Source of the DNA: Synergistales bacterium Syner_01
GTDB taxonomy: Bacteria; Synergistota; Synergistia; Synergistales; Aminobacteriaceae
DNA: 5,094 bases
Assembly: GCA_001604435.1 (NCBI GenBank)
Contig: LVBO01000100.1
Coordinates: 1-5,094, forward strand
Reading direction: 5' to 3'
This document shows, one piece after another, positions 1-5,075 of this stretch; position 1 is the stretch's first letter; the number at the start of each line of letters is the position of its first letter. Below the pieces are notes generated by a model. The model made no database searches, was not told the DNA's origin, and saw nothing but the letters and a program-made list of their open reading frames with translations. Made by a program: the position numbers and the translations under genes.

Positions 1-629
1 GAAATCATCTGCGAAAACAGCGTCGCGAGAGCGGCCCCTCCGACGCCCATGTCGAACACCAGGATGAAGATCGCGTCGAGGAGGACGTTCGCTCCCGCGC
101 CGATGATGAGCGTGAACATGGCGTAGCGCGGATTTCCCTCGGCCCGGATGAAAAAGTTGAGCCCGAAGGCAAACGTGGAGAAGAAGACGCCCCAGACGGC
201 GATGTTCATGTATTCGAGCGACAGAGGCATCAGCGTCTCGCTCGCTCCCGAGAGTTCAAGGATAGATTCCGTAAACGCCGCCCCCAGAAGAACGAGAACG
301 ATTCCGCCTCCGAAAAGCAGCACGATCGCGTTCCCCATTGTCCGCTCCGCCCTGGCGCGTCGCTTCTCGCCGAGGGAGATGGAGATCAGCGACCCCGCGC
401 CGACGCCGATCAACAGGCCGAAGGAGATCACGAGTATCATGAAGGGAAAAACCACGCTGATTGCGCCGATACCCGCCGCGCCGACCGTCTGTCCGACGAA
501 GAGACGGTCGACGATGTTGTAGAGCGCGTTGGCGAGCATGCCGACTATTGCCGGCAAGGAGAATCGCCACATGAGACGGGGTATCGAATCCGTCCCCATC
601 GCGTGCGAGTTGTTCAGATTTTTTTCCAT
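1..629 (-). CDS. MATE family efflux transporter, N-terminal part (3' end outside window)
   Basis: Inner-membrane antiporter of the MATE (multidrug and toxic compound extrusion) family, which exports cationic drugs or metabolites in exchange for Na+ or H+. Translating the minus strand from the ATG at 629-627 gives 209 residues open to the window edge, about half of a usual ~450-residue MATE protein. Family-typical stretches are NALYNIVDRLFVGQ (about residues 34-47, end of TM1), a glycine-rich TM2 (GLLIGVGAGS, about 71-80), the basic loop GEKRRARAER (about 87-96), RAEGNPRYAM (about 162-171) and IGAGANVLLDAIF (about 176-188). This corresponds to roughly the first six of twelve helices. The start is supported by GGAAGG (640-635 on the minus strand), 5 bases before the ATG, and by an extended -10 box about 40 bases upstream. 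It is divergent from the unidentified gene at 724. The substrate cannot be predicted. The family call is confident; the subfamily (MepA/NorM/DinF-like) is not. Confidence 0.93.
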   Translation of the reverse strand, partial: MEKNLNNSHAMGTDSIPRLMWRFSLPAIVGMLANALYNIVDRLFVGQTVGAAGIGAISVVFPFMILVISFGLLIGVGAGSLISISLGEKRRARAERTMGNAIVLLFGGGIVLVLLGAAFTESILELSGASETLMPLSLEYMNIAVWGVFFSTFAFGLNFFIRAEGNPRYAMFTLIIGAGANVLLDAIFILVFDMGVGGAALATLFSQMI

Positions 630-647
630 AAGAGCCTTCCTCCACGT

Positions 648-657
648 ACAAATTTGT
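648..657. repeat. 10-bp perfect palindrome just downstream of the MATE promoter
   Basis: ACAAATTTGT is its own reverse complement. It lies about 4-13 bases after the predicted MATE transcription start, a position where a bound repressor would block the promoter. MATE and other drug-pump genes are often controlled by MarR- or TetR-type regulators bound to such sites. No regulator gene is next to it in the window and the half-sites are short, so an operator role is inference only. Confidence 0.3.
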
Positions 658-667
658 TTGAGGTATG

Positions 668-676
668 ATTATAGCA
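668..676 (-). promoter_or_regulatory. Extended -10 promoter of the MATE gene
   Basis: Read on the minus strand, TGC TATAAT occupies 676-668: a perfect -10 hexamer preceded by the TGn of an extended -10 element. No good -35 lies at 16-18 bases; only a T-run is present near 690-696. This is normal for extended -10 promoters. The start of transcription would fall near 661, giving a leader of about 30 bases before the ATG at 629. On the plus strand the same place reads TATGAT (664-669), so a weak divergent promoter for the 724 gene could overlap it. Confidence 0.6.
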
Positions 677-681
677 GAGAG

Positions 682-701
682 CGCCCCGCAAAAAAGGGGC
701 G
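682..701. repeat. 6-bp stem hairpin in the divergent intergenic region
   Basis: CGCCCC (682-687) and GGGGCG (696-701) are perfect inverted repeats around an 8-base A-rich loop. On the plus strand the hairpin would lie in the 5' leader of the gene at 724, about 13 bases before its ribosome binding site. On the minus strand it lies in the -15 to -35 region of the MATE promoter, with loop bases reading TTTTTTGC. It could be an operator, a leader structure, or the remnant of a terminator. The function is unknown. Confidence 0.3.
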
Positions 702-723
702 AGAACACATCCCGGGAGGATTC

Positions 724-1281
724 ATGACGCAAGCATCTCTTTTCCCGCTGCGGCTCCATCTGCTCTGCGCTCCTTCGCACCGACGGGGCGAATATCTGCT
801 CGAACGAAAATTCGCGCAATTATTCGCCGCGTCGAACGGTATCCCTCTGGACTTCGACGCGCTGCTGGCGACGCTGCGCGAATGGTGCGCCTCCGAGGGT
901 GTCGTCCGCAACGGGCAGACGGCATCGTTCTGCGGAAGAAGCGCGGAGAAAAAGTACTCGGGGACGGCCACGCGCTTCCGCGACGAGCTGAGCATCCTGA
1001 TCCACGTCGAGGGAGAGGGGCGAAAACGTTATAGAATCCTTGGCGTTTGGAATGATTTTTCATGGCTGGTACTCTACCAGGAACCCCTTCTGGGAGAGTG
1101 GCGGTCCTGGCCCGGCGCGGCGAAAGATCCGGAGGGGATGGAGAAGGACAGGACGGACGAACGGACCGCCCGCGAAGGATTCGAATGGGTCTGCGGACGG
1201 AGGATCATATCGAGGGCGCAACTCCTCCGCGGAGACGAGGTGGCGACGGAATACTATTCTCCCTCGTACAGAAAACGATGA
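724..1281 (+). CDS. Hypothetical protein, 185 aa, unrecognised
   Basis: I do not recognise this protein. The frame is open further upstream to an ATG at 529, but that start lies inside the oppositely oriented MATE gene. The ATG at 724 follows GGGAGGA (714-720) and begins after the intergenic region, so it is preferred. The spacing from GGAGG to the ATG is only 4 bases, slightly short. The product appears cytosolic: there is no signal peptide and no clear membrane segment. It has a basic, hydrophobic N terminus (FPLRLHLLCAPSHRRGEYLLERKFAQLF, in part), an aromatic-rich centre (VWNDFSWLVLY near 108-118, then GEWRSWPG near 124-131), an acidic/basic linker (about 136-150) and a basic C terminus ending SYRKR. 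Four cysteines at about 15, 55, 70 and 157 are not arranged as a metal-binding pair. It converges on the carboxykinase gene, sharing a hairpin that overlaps its stop codon. It is probably a real gene, because spacing, RBS and terminator all fit. Confidence 0.72.
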   Translation: MTQASLFPLRLHLLCAPSHRRGEYLLERKFAQLFAASNGIPLDFDALLATLREWCASEGVVRNGQTASFCGRSAEKKYSGTATRFRDELSILIHVEGEGRKRYRILGVWNDFSWLVLYQEPLLGEWRSWPGAAKDPEGMEKDRTDERTAREGFEWVCGRRIISRAQLLRGDEVATEYYSPSYRKR

Positions 1282-1302
1282 GCCGGGGACGGGCCCCGGC
1301 TC
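1280..1302. terminator. Strong hairpin between convergent genes, likely bidirectional terminator
   Basis: GAGCCGGGG (1280-1288) and CCCCGGCTC (1294-1302) form a perfect 9-bp, almost all-GC stem around a 5-base loop. It begins within the TGA stop (1279-1281) of the plus-strand gene and ends 7 bases before the last base of the minus-strand carboxykinase stop codon. Read from the minus strand it is followed by ATCGTTTTCT, a modest U-rich tail. Read from the plus strand it is followed by GAAAACATTA, with no U-tract. So it fits best as the terminator of the carboxykinase gene and may also block read-through from the other side. Confidence 0.65.
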
Positions 1303-1309
1303 GAAAACA

Positions 1310-2971
1310 TTACTCCCGGACGGGATACCCCATCTCGTCGAGCGCCTTCCGCAGCGCGGCCACCGCTTCGGGAGGCAGACGATCCATGCCGCCCTTCTCC
1401 GTCTCGCGGGATGTGACGAACGCAAGCCTGTCCCGCATCCGCGAGAAGAGTTCCCTTCGGTACTGCTCGTCCGTGAAGTCGATCGGGAAGCGATCCAGCG
1501 TCATCGTCTCCATGTCGCTGAAGGGGCCGAACGGTACGAACTCCGCCTTCCCCTCGACGATAGCCTCGAGGATGCCCAGAGTGTCCGCCGGCTTTACTTT
1601 CTTCCCCATGAACTCGCCGGTATTCAATATGTAGCACGCCACGCCGTCGTCGAAAAGCGCCTTGAACCGTTCGTAATCCACGGCAAGCGGGTACGTTCGG
1701 AAGGGATTGGCGTAGGATTCGATGACGAGCGCGTTCGGATCCACTCCGGGGGCGAGGCGCTCGGCCGACGTCCGTTTCGTCGCGAGGGTGGCTCCGAGCA
1801 CGGCGGCCAGGTCGGATCCCTTGAGACGAAGCACCGGCGGAAGCGACGAATCCTTCATCAGCCAGAAGACGGCGTCGATGGGCTCGTCGATCCGGTCCAC
1901 CCGCTCGGGGGACCAGAGCTTCGACTTGATGGCGCGCCCGTTGCCGTTGCGCAGGTCCTCGGTCACCGCGTGGAGAAGACCGTCCGTACCCCGTGTGACT
2001 CCGCAGTTCTGGATCGTGATGATGAACTTGTTGTCCTCGCACCCCATCGGGTAGTCCTGCACCTTGTCGAAGTAGGAGGGCTCGAGCGCGATGGCGTACT
2101 TTTCCTTGACGTTGATCACGAAGGCGTCGTCGTGAAGGACGGTGATGTCGTACTTGTTCCCGTGGCGCGCGTGCGTGATCGTCGACTTCCCGGAACCCGA
2201 GAGACCGAAGACCGCGGCGACGAACGAGCGCCCTCCCTTCAGGTTGTACCGCTTCAGGCCGCCGTGGCAGGAGGCGAAGCCGTTCCGTACGGCGGTCCCC
2301 CACGCGAGCGTCAGCGTTCCCTTCTTGAGTTCACCGAAGTAGCGCATGCCAAGAACGGCTGCGCAGTTATGGATGGGATCGAAGAAGGCCAGTCCCAGAG
2401 GGTATTCCGGAGATGTCCAGTCGGGATCGGCGAACATGAAGATGTCGCCGTCGGGCAGCGGTCTGGAGGCAGCGTACATGTCGAGGTAGGTTCTGTTGAG
2501 ATACTGGAAGTTCAGCAGCCAGTTGTAGACGAGGTTTTCATGGTTCTTCGGCGCGAGAAGATGCGCCTTCACCATAAAATCCCCTTCGAGGCCGATATAC
2601 GCCTCGGCCGAGTAGAAGGTGCGGAAACGGGCGTTGTAGACCGCCTCCCGGAGCACGGACGCCAAATCCCCCATGTTCACGCCGGGCTCGCCGACGATCT
2701 TGCGTGCCGCCGCGCAACGGCCGACGACCGCTCCGTCGTTCATCAGGAGCACGTTGCTCCGCGGGGGCAGCCCCTGCCCCTCGGGGCGGTAGACCGGCAT
2801 CCCGGTAAGCTCGACCGTGCCGGGGGACAGCCGAGCCAGCTCGTAGGCCTCCTTGAGGTTCGAGACCGAAACTACATTGTTGCCGAAAAAAGCGGACTCG
2901 ATGGTGGTCCGCGCCTGTGACTTGATACGAGAGAAGCTCTCGGGTCCGGAAAAAAGTTCCAGAGTTGACAT
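1310..2971 (-). CDS. pckA: ATP-dependent phosphoenolpyruvate carboxykinase-like protein (divergent)
   Basis: Probable PEP carboxykinase (ATP type), which interconverts oxaloacetate + ATP and PEP + CO2 + ADP in the cytosol. The protein has 553 residues; classical PckA has about 530-540. The kinase-1a P-loop is FGLSGSGKST (255-264). Around it I can line up the E. coli catalytic residues from memory: GELKKG (213-218) matches GEMKKG with metal-binding Lys213 at K217; SCH (234-236) matches the His232 region with H236; HDDAF (280-284) matches GDDEH with metal ligand Asp269 at D282. Further on, CYILNTGEFMGKKVKPADTL (446-465) resembles the E. coli AYLVNTG...GKRISIKDT segment. The N-terminal TGRSPKDK oxaloacetate-binding motif is not recognisable; TGMPVYRPEGQGLPPRSN (56-73) is the nearest candidate. 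Start: ATG at 2971 after AGAGG (2985-2981), 9 bases away. It is probably monocistronic, with its own promoter and terminator. The fold and kinase role are confident; the exact substrate less so. Confidence 0.8.
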   Translation of the reverse strand: MSTLELFSGPESFSRIKSQARTTIESAFFGNNVVSVSNLKEAYELARLSPGTVELTGMPVYRPEGQGLPPRSNVLLMNDGAVVGRCAAARKIVGEPGVNMGDLASVLREAVYNARFRTFYSAEAYIGLEGDFMVKAHLLAPKNHENLVYNWLLNFQYLNRTYLDMYAASRPLPDGDIFMFADPDWTSPEYPLGLAFFDPIHNCAAVLGMRYFGELKKGTLTLAWGTAVRNGFASCHGGLKRYNLKGGRSFVAAVFGLSGSGKSTITHARHGNKYDITVLHDDAFVINVKEKYAIALEPSYFDKVQDYPMGCEDNKFIITIQNCGVTRGTDGLLHAVTEDLRNGNGRAIKSKLWSPERVDRIDEPIDAVFWLMKDSSLPPVLRLKGSDLAAVLGATLATKRTSAERLAPGVDPNALVIESYANPFRTYPLAVDYERFKALFDDGVACYILNTGEFMGKKVKPADTLGILEAIVEGKAEFVPFGPFSDMETMTLDRFPIDFTDEQYRRELFSRMRDRLAFVTSRETEKGGMDRLPPEAVAALRKALDEMGYPVRE

Positions 2972-2988
2972 GGAGATTCGCCTCTTTC

Positions 2989-3002
2989 TCCCGCATGCGG
3001 GA
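2989..3002. promoter_or_regulatory. 14-bp perfect palindrome next to the carboxykinase RBS
   Basis: TCCCGCATGCGGGA is a perfect palindrome ending 4 bases before the AGAGG ribosome binding site of the carboxykinase gene (minus strand). In mRNA it would fold only with a tight loop (5-bp TCCCG/CGGGA stem around CATG). As DNA it is a good dimer-binding site. It could therefore be a repressor operator or a leader hairpin that affects ribosome access. On the plus strand it is followed within 2 bases by GTTTTT, so it resembles a terminator, but no plus-strand gene ends here. Confidence 0.4.
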
Positions 3003-3010
3003 ACGTTTTT

Positions 3011-3024
3011 CCCCTCGATAGGGG
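3011..3024. repeat. Second inverted repeat in the carboxykinase leader
   Basis: CCCCT (3011-3015) and AGGGG (3020-3024) form a 5-bp stem with a CGAT/ATCG loop. It sits about 10-22 bases after the predicted transcription start of the carboxykinase gene and only 8 bases from the 14-bp palindrome. On the minus strand it is followed by GAAAAACG rather than a U-tract, so it is not a terminator of that transcript. Two stem-loops in series between promoter and RBS suggest a structured leader. No known riboswitch class is recognised. Confidence 0.3.
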
Positions 3025-3039
3025 AGCTCTGGCGGCGTC

Positions 3040-3069
3040 ATTGTATCACACTCCATACCGCGGTGCGAA
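3040..3069 (-). promoter_or_regulatory. Predicted promoter of the carboxykinase gene
   Basis: On the minus strand, -10 TACAAT (3045-3040) is preceded by TGA (a TGn extended -10). A -35-like TTCGCA (3069-3064, four of six matches to TTGACA) lies 18 bases upstream. Transcription would begin near 3033 and leave a leader of about 60 bases that contains both inverted repeats. The promoter lies downstream of the J-domain gene's stop codon, so the carboxykinase can be transcribed independently of it. Confidence 0.5.
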
Positions 3070-3148
3070 ACCATCGCCACGTACGCCGCGCTTCGAAGAA
3101 CCCCCGCGCTCGCGAAAGAAAGAGCCCGCCGTGCTCCGCGCCCCGAAG

Positions 3149-3164
3149 AAAAAAAAGATAAAAA
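3149..3164 (-). terminator. U-rich tract after the J-domain gene, possible weak terminator
   Basis: Immediately after the TAG stop of the J-domain gene the minus strand reads TTTTTATC followed by eight T residues. No strong hairpin directly precedes it; the nearest is a GGCC/GGCC pair inside the coding end near 3180-3195. The tract is therefore either a poor intrinsic terminator or simply an AT-rich spacer. The downstream carboxykinase gene has its own promoter, so termination here is plausible. Confidence 0.3.
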
Positions 3165-3165
3165 G

Positions 3166-3549
3166 CTATATCCCCCGTGCGGCCCGAATCCGGCCGTATG
3201 CCTCCTGGATCTCCTGAAACTTTCTCGACGCGAGGGCGACGAAGTCCTCGTCGAGATTTTGCCCGATGAACTTGTCGGGGTGGTACTTCGAGAGGAGCTC
3301 GCGATACCGCTTCTTGATCTCTTCGTCGGACGACGAGGGCGAAACGCCGAGTACGACATAGGGGTCGCGTTTTCCTCCGGAAGGAGGCGTATATGTCGCT
3401 CCTCCTCTTCCGGAGGAAGAGCGGCTCCTCGCCCCTCCGGACGGCCCCGACGGGCCCGGCGCCCCTCGGAGCATATCCTTCAGTATTTTGGAGAAGAGAA
3501 AGAAGAGCAGCAACGGGGCCGCCTTCAAAAGCAGTCGAAACAGAAACAT
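3166..3549 (-). CDS. Membrane-anchored J-domain (DnaJ-like) protein, 127 aa
   Basis: A small class III J-protein, which would recruit DnaK (Hsp70) to the membrane and stimulate its ATPase. Residues 3-22 are a hydrophobic helix (FLFRLLLKAAPLLLFFLFS) that probably anchors it, then a basic patch (KILKDMLRG). A Gly/Ser/Pro/Arg linker (about 29-60) is followed by a C-terminal J domain (about 62-122) beginning DPYVVLGVSPSSSDEEIKKRYR. The essential HPD motif is intact at 90-92 (YHPDKF), and the domain ends with FQEIQEAYGRIRAA. The layout (membrane helix, linker, C-terminal J domain) recalls DjlA-like proteins but lacks the TerB-like domain. The frame is open to an ATG at 3666, but the ATG at 3549 has a perfect GGAGG (3561-3557) 7 bases upstream and starts the membrane helix, so it is chosen. 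It is divergent from the nrdG-like gene. The client process is unknown. Confidence 0.88.
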   Translation of the reverse strand: MFLFRLLLKAAPLLLFFLFSKILKDMLRGAPGPSGPSGGARSRSSSGRGGATYTPPSGGKRDPYVVLGVSPSSSDEEIKKRYRELLSKYHPDKFIGQNLDEDFVALASRKFQEIQEAYGRIRAARGI

Positions 3550-3599
3550 GAAAAAACCTCCTGCGCTGACGCGCGTTTCCGTATACACAAAATTCCGCA

Positions 3600-3613
3600 T
3601 TCCGGTTCCGGAA
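3600..3613. repeat. Inverted TTCCGG/CCGGAA in the J-domain gene leader, with extra TTCCG copies
   Basis: TTCCGG (3600-3605), two bases, then CCGGAA (3608-3613) form a near-continuous 14-bp dyad. Additional TTCCG or TCCGG copies occur nearby at about 3577, 3593 and 3621. The cluster lies between the predicted J-domain promoter and its RBS, and upstream of the nrdG-like gene. It may be a regulator-binding site for either divergent gene. No function is assigned. Confidence 0.25.
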
Positions 3614-3637
3614 AAACAACTCCGGCTTTCAAGGAGT

Positions 3638-3643
3638 ATTATA
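3638..3643 (-). promoter_or_regulatory. Candidate -10 box for the J-domain gene
   Basis: A perfect TATAAT occurs on the minus strand at 3643-3638, within an AT-rich stretch of the divergent intergenic region. There is no clear -35 or TGn extension. If used, transcription starts near 3631 with a leader of about 80 bases. On the plus strand the overlapping TATTAT (3637-3642) could serve the nrdG-like gene instead, so direction is uncertain. Confidence 0.4.
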
Positions 3644-3682
3644 GAGGAGTTTTCTTCGAGGGACACGGTTATTTGACCGAGA

Positions 3683-3688
3683 TAAAAT
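3683..3688 (+). promoter_or_regulatory. Weak candidate -10 box for the nrdG-like gene
   Basis: TAAAAT at 3683-3688 matches five of six bases of the -10 consensus and would place the start of transcription near 3695, only about 20 bases before the ATG at 3714. There is no convincing -35 at the right distance. The TATTAT at 3637-3642 is an alternative that would give a longer leader. Confidence 0.25.
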
Positions 3689-3713
3689 TTTTAACCACGG
3701 AGGGAAGCGCACG

Positions 3714-4421
3714 ATGCAACTGCATATTGGCGGGTACATACCTACGAGCTTTCTCGACTACCCGGGCAACACGGCGGCGGTGGTCTTCTTCGCCGGCTGC
3801 CAGTTCCGCTGCCCCTTCTGCCACAATCCGGAACTGGTGATCTCCGCCGAGGAGAACGAAACGGCAGAACCGGACGGCATTCTCGCGGACCTGGCAAAAC
3901 GGTCGATCTTCCTCGACGGCGTCTGCGTCACAGGAGGGGAACCCACCCTTCAGCCCGGCCTGCTCCCCTTCCTCCGGCAGATACGCTCGCTCGGGCTCAA
4001 GGTGAAGCTGGACACCAACGGGGCGCGTCCGGACATCCTCGAACGGATTCTCTCGGAGGAGCTGGCGGACTATGCGGCGATGGACCTCAAGGCTCCCGAA
4101 GCAACATACCCCCCGGCGTGCGGCCGGGAGGGCGACGCGACGCTCCTCCCGCTCGTGCGGAAGAGCATCGTCCTGTTGATGGGCGGCTCCATCCCTTTCG
4201 AGTTCCGGACAACGCTCGTGCCGGGGCTCCACCGTATCGAGGACGCGCCCCTTCTCGGACGCATGGCCGAAGGAGCGCCGCTCTTCGTCCTTCAGAATTT
4301 TCGTCCGGGGCACACGCTCGATCCCGGCTTCTCCTCCCTCGTCCCCTTCTCCATGGAGTTTCTGGAGGAGTTCCGAACCGGGCTTCTCCCCTTCGTGGGA
4401 GAGGTCAAAATCCGGGCGTGA
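3714..4421 (+). CDS. nrdG: Anaerobic ribonucleoside-triphosphate reductase activating protein (radical SAM, NrdG-like)
   Basis: Radical SAM activase, 235 residues, of the family annotated as anaerobic ribonucleotide reductase activating protein (the NrdG2-type subgroup). Such an enzyme uses a 4Fe-4S cluster and S-adenosylmethionine to form the glycyl radical on NrdD for dNTP synthesis without oxygen. The cluster motif is C29-x3-C33-x2-C36 (CQFRCPFC, followed by HN). TGGEPTLQP (73-81) is the SAM-binding GGE motif. KLDTNG (98-103), MDLKAP (123-128), FRTTLVPGLH (164-173) and QNFRPG (194-199) match the subgroup pattern. The start SFLDYPG (12-18) is also typical. ATG at 3714 follows GGAGGG (3699-3704) at 9 bases. 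No nrdD lies in the window, so the partner must be elsewhere; activation of another glycyl radical enzyme is not excluded. It overlaps the glycosylase gene tail-to-tail by 17 bases. Confidence 0.88.
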   Translation: MQLHIGGYIPTSFLDYPGNTAAVVFFAGCQFRCPFCHNPELVISAEENETAEPDGILADLAKRSIFLDGVCVTGGEPTLQPGLLPFLRQIRSLGLKVKLDTNGARPDILERILSEELADYAAMDLKAPEATYPPACGREGDATLLPLVRKSIVLLMGGSIPFEFRTTLVPGLHRIEDAPLLGRMAEGAPLFVLQNFRPGHTLDPGFSSLVPFSMEFLEEFRTGLLPFVGEVKIRA

Positions 4422-5001
4422 ACTCCCTCGCCAGGCGGAGCGCCTCCCGGATGTCGGTCAGTGTGAGCATGATGGGGCTTCCTTCGGCGCGCCCCCGGTT
4501 CCGGAGAAGGTAGCTCGGGTGAAAGAGCGGCAGGACGGAGAGCTCCATCCCCTCCCAGACGCAGGAGTGAAGGCGTCCGCGCAGCGTGGATATTCCATCC
4601 TTCGTTCCCAGCAACGCGCGGGTCGGCGCGTTTCCGGCGGTGATGACGAGGCGAGGCCGGATGTGCCGCAACTGCGCCGCGAGGAACGAGCGGCAGACGG
4701 CCGTCTCCGTTTTTGAAGGAAGGCGGTTCTCGGGAGGGCGGCACTTCACGGTGTTCGTGATGAACAGCTTCTCCCTCGGGAGCCCGGCCTCCTCCAGAAG
4801 TTCGCTCAGTAAACGTCCCGAGAGACCGACGAACGGTCGTCCGGATTCGTCCTCCTTCGCCCCGGGGGCCTCCCCCACAAGAACGACCGGCGTTCTTTCC
4901 GGCCCCTCGCCGAAAACGGCGTGCGTCCGCGTCGCGGCAAGGGGACAGCGTCCGCATGTCCCGACCTCGTTTTTCAATGCGCTGAATGATGCGTCGTTCA
5001 T
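4405..5001 (-). CDS. Family 4 uracil-DNA glycosylase (4Fe-4S)
   Basis: Removes uracil from DNA, arising from cytosine deamination or dUTP incorporation, as the first step of base-excision repair; cytosolic. The 198-residue length is normal for the family. The four cluster cysteines are C16 and C19 (CGRCPLA), C87 (KCRPPENR) and C103 (VCRSF). The active-site motif GEAPGAKEDESGRPFVG (43-59) and the C-terminal HPSYLLR (161-167) are intact, so the enzyme is probably active. TNTVKCRPPENR (83-92 region) and LRGRLHS (140-146) also fit. The frame is open to an ATG at 5079, but the ATG at 5001 is preferred: it follows GAAAGGA (5016-5010), 8 bases away, the protein then starts just before the first cysteine pair as in homologues, and the predicted promoter lies between the two candidate starts. 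The 3' end overlaps the last 17 bases of the convergent nrdG-like gene. Confidence 0.93.
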   Translation of the reverse strand: MNDASFSALKNEVGTCGRCPLAATRTHAVFGEGPERTPVVLVGEAPGAKEDESGRPFVGLSGRLLSELLEEAGLPREKLFITNTVKCRPPENRLPSKTETAVCRSFLAAQLRHIRPRLVITAGNAPTRALLGTKDGISTLRGRLHSCVWEGMELSVLPLFHPSYLLRNRGRAEGSPIMLTLTDIREALRLAREFTPGF

Positions 5002-5046
5002 TCTATTCGTCCTTTCGTCGTGTTCCCTTACGGGAGCCGTTCTGTC

Positions 5047-5075
5047 ATAATAGCAGCGCCTCGGGGGCGTTGAAA
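5047..5075 (-). promoter_or_regulatory. Predicted extended -10 promoter of the glycosylase gene
   Basis: On the minus strand TGC TATTAT spans 5055-5047, an extended -10 element. A weak -35-like TTTCAA lies 17 bases upstream (5075-5070), in the loop of a large inverted repeat. Transcription would start near 5040, about 39 bases before the ATG at 5001. The arrangement resembles that of the MATE promoter at 668-676, which also has TGC before its -10. Confidence 0.5.

Noticed and set aside
148..522. A 124-codon plus-strand frame opposite the MATE gene
   Set aside because: Antisense shadow of a clear MATE coding region; Pro/Arg/Ser-rich with no recognisable domain.
256..819. A 187-codon minus-strand frame over the MATE gene start and the intergenic region
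   Set aside because: Arg-rich translation in a different frame from the MATE protein; it crosses the promoter region and has no supporting motif.
1254..2303. A 349-codon minus-strand frame inside the carboxykinase gene
   Set aside because: It is a +1-type shadow of the carboxykinase frame with low-complexity, Arg-rich translation and no motif. The true frame is intact throughout, so it does not indicate a frameshift.
1040..2920. A 626-codon open frame on the plus strand lying almost entirely opposite the carboxykinase gene
   Set aside because: It is a shadow frame produced by the GC-rich codon pattern of the real gene. It has no ribosome binding site, is rich in Arg, Gly, Val and His without any motif, and overlaps the unknown gene's 3' half, whereas the minus-strand frame has clear carboxykinase motifs.
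2989..3010. Hairpin followed by GTTTTT on the plus strand, resembling an intrinsic terminator
   Set aside because: No plus-strand gene runs into it; the only plus-strand frames here are shadows. A role in the carboxykinase leader on the minus strand is more likely.
3374..3421. Two hairpin-like repeats (CCTCC/GGAGG and CTCTTCC/GGAAGAG) inside the J-domain gene
   Set aside because: They fall in the codons of the Gly/Ser/Arg/Pro linker, where repetitive purine/pyrimidine codons create such pairs by chance.
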